Positions 57,833-64,000 of a stretch of 64,000 nucleotides of DNA are shown piece by piece. The number at the start of each line of letters is the position of its first letter. Position 1 is the first letter of the stretch. The DNA comes from Athripsodes cinereus (lineage: Eukaryota; Arthropoda; Insecta; Trichoptera; Leptoceridae). The notes beneath the pieces were generated by a model, which did not search any database, was not told the origin of the DNA, and was given only the letters and a program-made list of their open reading frames with translations. Position numbers and translations under genes: made by a program. The stretch is taken from positions 18,313,313 through 18,377,312 of the forward strand of contig OX388312.1 in assembly GCA_947579605.1 (NCBI GenBank). The letters are read 5' to 3'.

Positions 57833-59123
57833 CGAGGGCGGTCCGATAAGTACTTAGCCTACATAAGAAAAAATAAAAATTTTGGAAAAGTGGTGATTTA
57901 TTTTTCAACACAGTCTTCTTTTAGCTCGATACACTTGAACCAGCGATTCTCCAACTTCTTTAACCCGTCTAAAAAATACGTTTTCTCGAGGTCTACAAAG
58001 TAGGCTTCCGTGGCGGCAGTGACCTCCTCATTCGACTCAAATTTCCACCCAGTGAGTGACTTTTTCAAGTTTGGAAACAAAAAGAAGTCGCACGGAGCCA
58101 AATCTAGAGAATACGGTGGATAGAGTAGCAGTCCGTAGCCCTATTCGACCAATTTGGCCGTGGCGACAACGGAGGTGTGATCCGGTGCATTGTCACGGTG
58201 GAAGATCACTTTTTCTTCATCGAATGGGACCGTTTTTTCTACAATTCGGCATCGAATAGGCCCAATAATTTGGCATAGTAGAGTCTTGTGATCGTTTTAC
58301 CTTTCTCCAGGCACTCGATGTTGATCACACCTTGCAAATCCCAAAAAACGGTGAGTGTCACCTTTCTGGTCGATAGGACAGTCTTCGCCTTCTTTGGAGC
58401 ACGTTCGCCGGGTAAAATCCACTGTTTCGACTGTCCCTAGTTCTTTGGCGTATCCCAGTGGATCTATGTTTTGTCAGTGGCTTCGAAACGATGCAGAAAC
58501 TCCTTCGGATTGCTCTTAAATAGCGTCAAAAACTGCTCTGAAATAGTCTCACGGTTGCGCTTGTTGTCCGGAGTGACAAAATGCGGCACCCATTGTGCCA
58601 ACAGCTTTCTCATGTCCAAAATTTCATGAATGGTATAATCCATTTGGTCTTTTGAGATGCCTATTATCTTAGCTATCTTACGCACCTTAAATCGGCGGTC
58701 TGCCATTACGACATCGTGGATTTTTGACACGTTATCCTCCGAGGTAACCGTTTTCGGGGCACCTGGGCGTGACTCGTCAAAAACCGACGTACGACCATGT
58801 CGAAACTCTTAAACCAATTTTTGACGATCGTTATTAAAGAACAAGAGTCACCGTACACAGCATCCAAGCGGTCTTTGATTTCGCTGCGCGATTTTCCTTC
58901 CAAAAACAAGAATCAAATCACCGACCGATATTGCTCTTTTTCCATTTTTCGAAAATCCGTGGACCCGCCCGCTTCCACACGCGGTCAAAACAAAACCATA
59001 AGTCCAATTTGGCTGAAATTTTGATAGTAGCTGTCTACAAGAATGCACTACACGATGGTATATTTTTCTTGTGATAGTGATGCCACCGGGCGGAGAGGCT
59101 AAGTACTTATCGGACCGCCCTCG
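57833..59123 (-). mobile_element. Mariner-type DNA transposon, inactive, 1291 bp
   Basis: The terminal 28 bp (57833-57860 and 59096-59123) are perfect inverted repeats beginning CGAGGGCGGTCCGATAAGTA. TA dinucleotides flank both sides (57831-57832 and 59124-59125). The interior is a full-length but broken DD34D transposase on the minus strand. The perfect ends beside a dead gene suggest mobilisation in trans, or simply little divergence at the ends. Confidence 0.93.
57898..58945 (-). pseudogene. Mariner transposase pseudogene (DD34D)
   Basis: The frame starts MEKEQYRSVI and hits a TGA at codon 11 (58913-58915). It continues EGKSRSEIKDRLDAVYGDS to KNWFKS, shifts frame near GRTSVF, then runs 58730-58464 (SKIHDVVMADRR...RFEATDK). 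Stops then replace the tryptophan of the expected TWIHW block and occur twice more before FDAEL. A second frameshift precedes FHRDNAPDHTS. The end, LAPCDFFLFPNLKKS to CIELKEDCVEK, is open (58101-57898). Catalytic positions D (ATDKT), D (RDNAP) and D (APCDFF) remain, the last two 34 residues apart as in classical mariner. At least four in-frame stops and two frameshifts rule out function. Confidence 0.92.
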
Positions 59124-59125
59124 TA

Positions 59126-59354
59126 CAATTAAAGGATTCAATCCGAATGGTGGAATTGGTGAACGTTGTCCATGGACACCGAAAGTAATCACTTAAGCCA
59201 GCCAACTTCTTCCGATTAGATTTTATACAATATTTATTACATTCACCCCCAGTGAGTTTCAGAAATATTTAGTAGAAAATGACAGACTACTTGAGAAAAG
59301 CCATGATGGAAAAAAAACATTCGTTCTTAGCTTTAATTTTGTTTTCCTTTGTAT
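59126..59354. other. Flank of the mariner, nothing recognised
   Basis: No feature supported. Confidence 0.35.
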
Positions 59355-59572
59355 GGTGTGGTATGGCGCTCGGACACGTGGACGTCCGAGGATCAAATGG
59401 CAAGATCATTTAAATTAAATCCTACAGGACGGTCACATGTTAAGCTCATTGAACAGGAGAGCATACACGAGGAATTGTATGACAGTGACAGAAGCGAAAG
59501 ATGTATGCAAGGATAGAAGGAAGTGGCGCTCGATCCTTTCTGACTGCCCCGCTAGGTAAGCAGCATGATGAG
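59355..59572 (+). pseudogene. LINE C-terminal tail, related to family L
   Basis: The plus frame reads GARTRGRPRIKWQDHL, stop, ILQDGHMLSSLNRRAYTRNC, MTVTEAKDVCKDRRKWRSIL and SDCPAR. The order of motifs is the same as in family L, but the sequence is well diverged, so probably a sister family. Confidence 0.68.
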
Positions 59573-60479
59573 ATGTATGTATGTATATGTAACATAGAGT
59601 TCAAAACGTGGCACGTGTTTATACAAGTTATATAAACAGTTGCAATTACTGTGCAAATAGCTGACTTATTTAAATTAAAGGGTAATTATATATATCAGGT
59701 ATCTGTCGAGTTTAAATAAGATCATAGATCTTTTAGTAGTCTTTAAGTTAGGTTAATAGTTCTCTAATTGATGTATAGATGTAATTAAGTCGACATAATA
59801 CATATAATAAAGTTCATAATATGCTAATTAAGGTATCATTCTCTGAAAGAATCCATATGCCAACCATGATGTGAAGATTAGTGATGAGAGAAAATATTAG
59901 TTTGGCCGGATGACGGATATTCAGTCATAAACCGGGTAACCGGATATTTGGCCCATGTCATACCTTGAATGAATTTCGGTTACCGGGATTTCCATGTTGC
60001 ATCTACATATTATGTTCGACTAAAGCTTTTAGCGAGCTCCATTAACAGGATTGTGAAGACTCATTTATTTGCTCTTCTAAGCAAAACTTTTACCCTCAAG
60101 GGTGGGCCCTAATAAGCAGCCTGAAAGGCTGACTGGCCATAACCGCCTCGTGGGAATCATTTGTGCTACATTCACGTCTTCGATGCTCCTCTCAAGAAGA
60201 CATAATTTAATCATAAATAAATCAAACATAATAAACAATAAATAAACTGTAATGAACAGTAAAAGACCCAAACAAATAACAAGCAAGCATAATTATTAAT
60301 CAATTGTTGTCCTTTGCAGCGGGGTCTGTTAGGCGAAGTCGTAATTTGTTATGTTCGTCCTGTCTCCCTTGATGGAGAGTAGGTATGGGAGGGATGTTCC
60401 TATTGGGAAGGAAATGTCTTTTCACTACGCTAGTATCGGTGATTCTCATGTCTCACCTTCTGAAAGCCCAATAACAAGT
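59573..60479. other. Mixed sequence, possible old retroelement
   Basis: 60085-60200 and 60305-60480 are richer in G+C than the background and look element-derived. A minus-strand frame contains SIEDVNVAQMIPTRRLWPVS, which I cannot assign. A quasi-palindromic CCGGGTAACCGG motif lies near 59934. Confidence 0.35.
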
Positions 60480-60490
60480 CTCTGGACACC

Positions 60491-61182
60491 TTTTTTTTTT
60501 TTTTTTTTTCTTTAAAAGGTCAAGGGACCTTACATCCCTTGTGTCACTGCGACCATAACAGATCTATTGTGACATCCTTCTGTGTCATATCTCACTCTCA
60601 AGACCTAGGTGCGTCATGTAGCTCACTATTTGTCTTGTTGTGAGAAGTCTCACTTTCTCAGAGTCCAGCAGTGGACCTCCGAGGATGTGACTTCGGTTGC
60701 GAGCGAGTGCGTCACAGTTACAGAGGATGTGGATGGGCGTTTCATTATCCTCTGAACAGAATCTGCAGGTTGGGGTATCTGACAATCCAATTTTTGTCAT
60801 ATGCTTCCTTAGTCTGCAGTGTCCTGTCAAGGTCCGGGTTAGAATCCTTATTTGATTTTTATTAAGTTTTAAAACTTCTGTGGTGAATTTTCGCGAGTAC
60901 CCTGTCATCAGTTCCTTCGCGTGCTTCAACCCTATGCTGTTGGACCAAATTTCATGGCTTTGATCCATGGCCCAGTTTTTTTAGACTAAGCCTGATAGTG
61001 CTAGACGGTAATCCGCATATAGGCTCAGGACCTATTGGTAGACTCTCAGCGCCAGTTCTAGCAAGTTCATCGGCAGCTTCGTTGCCTATGACTCCACAAT
61101 GCCCCGGTACCCAAACCAGCCTTACGGCGTTATTCCCGCCCAGGCGATTTAGAACCTGTATGCATTCAAAGGTTAGTTTAGA
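60491..61182 (-). mobile_element. R1/jockey-type LINE insertion, 5'-truncated in the RNase H domain
   Basis: An 11-bp target duplication, CTCTGGACACC (60480-60490 and 61183-61193), brackets a minus-strand insert ending in poly(A) (T19 at 60491-60509). The encoded part starts SKLTFECIQVLNRLGG and includes the RNase H signature LVWVPGHCGVIGNEAADELA. It continues to a zinc knuckle C-x2-C-x8-H-x4-C (CRFCSEDNETPIHILCNC) and ends THLGLESEI at 60585. A T7 run at 60976-60982 carries a one-base frameshift between the two frames (61224-60952 and 60968-60585). RNase H would remove the RNA strand during integration; RT and endonuclease are missing here. Confidence 0.85.
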
Positions 61183-61193
61183 CTCTGGACACC

Positions 61194-61892
61194 TTACTTC
61201 GACTTCTACTCCAAAATTGGACACTGTACATAAATATTAATAAATATGCTACATTGAAAATGTCAAATGTTTTAAATGTAATGTTTTAAGAACGTATACC
61301 TACTTTTTACAAAACAAACTTGTAGAAAATAGTTGGGAGAGTTGGTGGAACCAAAACGTCAGTTTCATGGAAAATTTCGAATTCATGGACTATCCGGTAT
61401 ACATTTTTTTTCCAGATATTTGCTTTATCACTAATTTGAATATATATACAATCCCAATACGTATTAAGTTGCCAACTAATTTGATTTTCTATTCTCACAC
61501 TTCTCAACACATTGATTACAATGAGTTTTATTACCACTACTACGTATAATGTATAATTAATTGTAATAATATAATTGATGCTTACAGGTCGGCATGTTTC
61601 TTATATATGTAAGGTATGATTGTTGTACACTAATGATAAGTTGCATGGGCAGTCGCTAACTTGTCATCAACTGTAATCAAACATAAGCATCATTTAATAT
61701 CAACTATTGAACCGTGTTTCATCGGCACATCAATCAAATACTCATCCCCGAATAATTTTATTGTGTGTCTACAATAGTTTCCATTTCAAAAATATCACAA
61801 ATAATCAATAAATAAAAATATTTGCTTGCTCTCAGTTGTAATTGACTGTCCATCATTGTTTCTATATTTTATTCTATTTCTATTTTCTTTAT
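61194..61892. other. AT-rich sequence, nothing recognised
   Basis: No feature supported. Confidence 0.4.
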
Positions 61893-61976
61893 TTTTTTAT
61901 TATTCAATATTTGATGTGTTTTTATTATTCAATATTTGATCATCATTTATGTTTTTATTATTCAATATTTGATCAT
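61893..61976. repeat. Degenerate tandem repeat at the LINE 5' junction
   Basis: Three copies of TTTATTATTCAATATTTGAT, near 61895, 61920 and 61952, the last two followed by CATCA. The third abuts the point where LINE coding similarity begins. Confidence 0.75.
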
Positions 61977-61978
61977 CA

Positions 61979-62580
61979 AACAAGTAAGTGAATTCGTGTA
62001 CCTTGGCAGCAGAATAAACCAGGATGGACGCTCCAAAGCAGAAATTGTAAGCAGAATAAACCAGGCAAGGATTGCCTTCAACAAAAAATCGAAGATATTG
62101 GAATCCCCAAATATTGACTTAAGCGTAAGGAAGAACCTTACTAAAGCCTTTGTATGGAGCATTCTGCTTTATGGTTGTGAGACATGGACCATCAGCAAGA
62201 GTGAAAGCGGACGGTTGGCGGCCTTTGAAATGTGGTGCTACAGTCGCATGCTTAAGATCCATTGGTCGGAGCACGTCGAAAACGAGGAAGTATTAACCAG
62301 GGTAGGCGAAAAAAGGCAACTCCTTAAGAGAATCAGCCAACAACGAGCTAACTGGATTGGCCACAACATCAGGCACCCAGGACTACTCATCGCCATCGCG
62401 GAGGGTAAGACCGAGGGGACAAATGGCAGAGGCCGACCAAGAGACGTATATATGAACCAACTCAAGAGGGATTTGAACTGTGGCTCATACGTAGAGCTGA
62501 AAAGACTGGCTGAGAATAGGGACGAATGGAGAAGAAAAACCAAACTCGTTGCAGACCAATCCAATGGATTGTAACTCATT
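61979..62580 (+). pseudogene. LINE reverse-transcriptase C-terminal region, in-frame, 5'-truncated
   Basis: The frame is open from 61936 to 62574, but similarity starts at KQVSEFVYLGSRINQDGRS (about 61978). It continues NLTKAFVWSILLYGCETWTI, AAFEMWCYSRMLKIHWSEHV, RANWIGHNIRHPGLLIAIAE, GRGRPRDVYMNQLKRDLNCG and LVADQSNGL. These are the thumb and C-terminal motifs of an APE-type LINE polymerase ('EF-YLGS-I--DG', 'LLYGCETW', 'W-GH--RHP'). Endonuclease, fingers and the YADD palm are missing, so it is a dead-on-arrival copy despite ~198 intact codons. The 3' end runs into TA repeats. It is a sister of 20593-20822. Confidence 0.85.
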
Positions 62581-62616
62581 ATATATATATTTAATGTGCC
62601 TGTTATAATATATGTA

Positions 62617-62740
62617 TGGTTCGATACCAGGTGCCGGCAAACTCCCCTTTCACGACACAAGCTTTTAGTAGCTTACTGTGAAAGGTGCACAAGGTTGTAT
62701 TTGGGTTTATAACAAAACCCAGATATATCTTTTAAAAAAA
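62617..62740 (+). mobile_element. SINE family B, truncated exactly at the B box
   Basis: Starts GGTTCGATACCAGGTGCCGG (perfect B box) and runs through CGACACAAGCTTTTAGTAGC to AAACCCAGATATATC plus A8. It lies ~40 bp after the LINE's TA tail, as at 20836. Confidence 0.8.
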
Positions 62741-62751
62741 ATGTATGTTGG

Positions 62752-62808
62752 ATGATTTATTCGGCGCCGTTTGTGGAGCATCCATCTCAAGGACGCGGAA
62801 TATGTCTG
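62752..62808. repeat. Short interspersed repeat D, copy 2
   Basis: 'gatttattcggcgccgtttg' and 'ggagcatccatctcaaggac' match 10940-10998. Class unknown. Confidence 0.55.
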
Positions 62809-64000
62809 TTCTCAAATTAACGGGACAAATATCACGATATTGATTATGTTTATACCTTATTGGTGGAGATTGTCTTCATGACATTAATAAATAGATGAAA
62901 ATATAAAATACTGTAAAATTTAAAAAATCATTTGCTTTTCTATTTATTAACAGGTATATCATAAAAACTCCTACCCAGCACATTTTTGCATTCCTCTGAT
63001 TTATAAAATTCCATCGATACATATAAATATTTTTTTTAACAAATACTGAAGTCGTAGGTATATTATGTAACTCCACCTAAATTTTATCCACATAATATGT
63101 CATGTGGTGTACGGAATCACATATTATATGTACATCAAATATTTTTTGCTTCGTTTCTATATAGGGATATCTTCAAAATATCTTAATAATTATGAGTAGG
63201 TGCCACACAATAGGTATCTTCTTATAGTTAACTCTCTTCCTAGATTTATTTTCTTAAACTCTTGTTCTTCTTCTTTAAAAAATGAAATCTGTATGAAAGG
63301 AAGAGATGATGGAAGAAATCAAATCCCCTAATTCCGTATTGATAAATATAGAGGATCGGAAAAATGTAAGGAACATTGAGGAGCTATTTTACTTTCTTAT
63401 AAATTAATATTGGGGAACTAACACGATTCCGTAAGATGAAGATGATTGTAAATAGGCATATTTGATTCGCAGTAAGACAGTTTGAATTCCGATATAACTT
63501 CCATACAATTACTATTTTTAATCTTCACGCTAATTAAAACATGTTAAGATGTTTTCATTGCAGAAATTTAGGCATACCTCATCTGTTGACAGTTAGAAAG
63601 TTCAGATGTTCACAATGTAGGCACATCATTTAGGTACCCAATATAAAAGTAGGTATGTATAGTTGTATCTATTATAAAATAATGCTTATCATTGCAATAT
63701 ATCGTTGTTATGAAACTATCATATTACAACTACCACCGATGGTTAATATTTATCACATGGGCGTAGACGAAAGGCCTTTAAATGATTTTTTTTTTCGAAA
63801 AGAAAAACAATAATAATTTGATTATGATTTTATAATTACGTCGATGATGAATCTTTTATTGGTTTAACATTTCCACAAATATGGGTATTCGGCAAAACTT
63901 GAATGTTTTACTAAAATTTTAAGTCGTAAATACTGAAGAAAAATTTAGAATATTTCTTCATCTTTGGCCAATTGATTGCTGGATATAATAAGCCTATTTC
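62809..64000. other. AT-rich sequence, nothing recognised
   Basis: No feature supported to the window end. Confidence 0.45.

Noticed and set aside
58848..59192. 114-codon minus-strand frame over the mariner end
   Set aside because: It crosses the inverted repeat and reads the transposase region in the wrong frame.

Overview
This window looks like an AT-rich, gene-poor stretch of an insect nuclear genome. The evidence is the pile-up of insect-type retrotransposon and DNA-transposon remnants: an RLE-class (R2-like) LINE, RTE/jockey/R1-like LINE tails, tRNA-derived SINEs, two mariner elements, a Helitron-like end pair and a hAT-like end pair. Short GTAGGTACCTAC-type motifs are scattered throughout. 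A hemipteran or other insect is plausible, but I cannot fix the order from this sequence. I see no host protein-coding exon, rRNA, tRNA gene or CRISPR array that I can support. The only intact long reading frame is a mariner transposase. Most other open frames are short or lie in repeats, and many lack an ATG start.

Layout. 0.6-1.1 kb: LINE tail fragment and a full SINE of family A. 2.8-4.8 kb: 3' end of an RLE LINE split by an intact DD41D mariner (3204-4498) and ending in a pure 70-nt poly(A). 6.6-10.9 kb: a 42-bp tandem repeat and four family A copies or fragments. 14.1-21.2 kb: a nest of transposons, with Helitron-like ends at 14977/20544 enclosing hAT-like ends at 15825/20438, which enclose a perfect-ended foldback element, LINE tails and hairpins. 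This is followed by a LINE tail carrying a SINE in its TA microsatellite. 22.5-34.7 kb: more family A and B SINEs, a Penelope-like fragment with a target duplication, a 92-bp palindrome, six or seven LINE C-terminal fragments and a 700-bp long inverted repeat. 36.3-37.4 kb: a 1.08-kb octanucleotide array. 38-54 kb: LINE fragments, tandem duplications, a 254-bp foldback element and SINEs. 57.8-59.1 kb: a second mariner with perfect 28-bp ends but a dead transposase. 60.5-61.2 kb: an R1/jockey-like RNase H fragment with target duplication. 62.0-62.7 kb: an in-frame LINE C-terminus followed by a SINE.

How the parts relate. Three SINE-like families are visible. Family A is about 250 bp, has a constant 5' end, a (TAG)n tail and 10-bp target duplications. 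Its last ~35 bp resemble the 3' end of a LINE tail family (family L) present in about six copies here, which suggests that the LINE machinery moves the SINE. Family B is tRNA-derived with recognisable A and B boxes and ends in AACCCAGATATATC plus poly(A). Family C is a second tRNA-derived head. All family names here are my own labels. Identities and clade names come from recognising protein motifs by eye and were not checked against a database.
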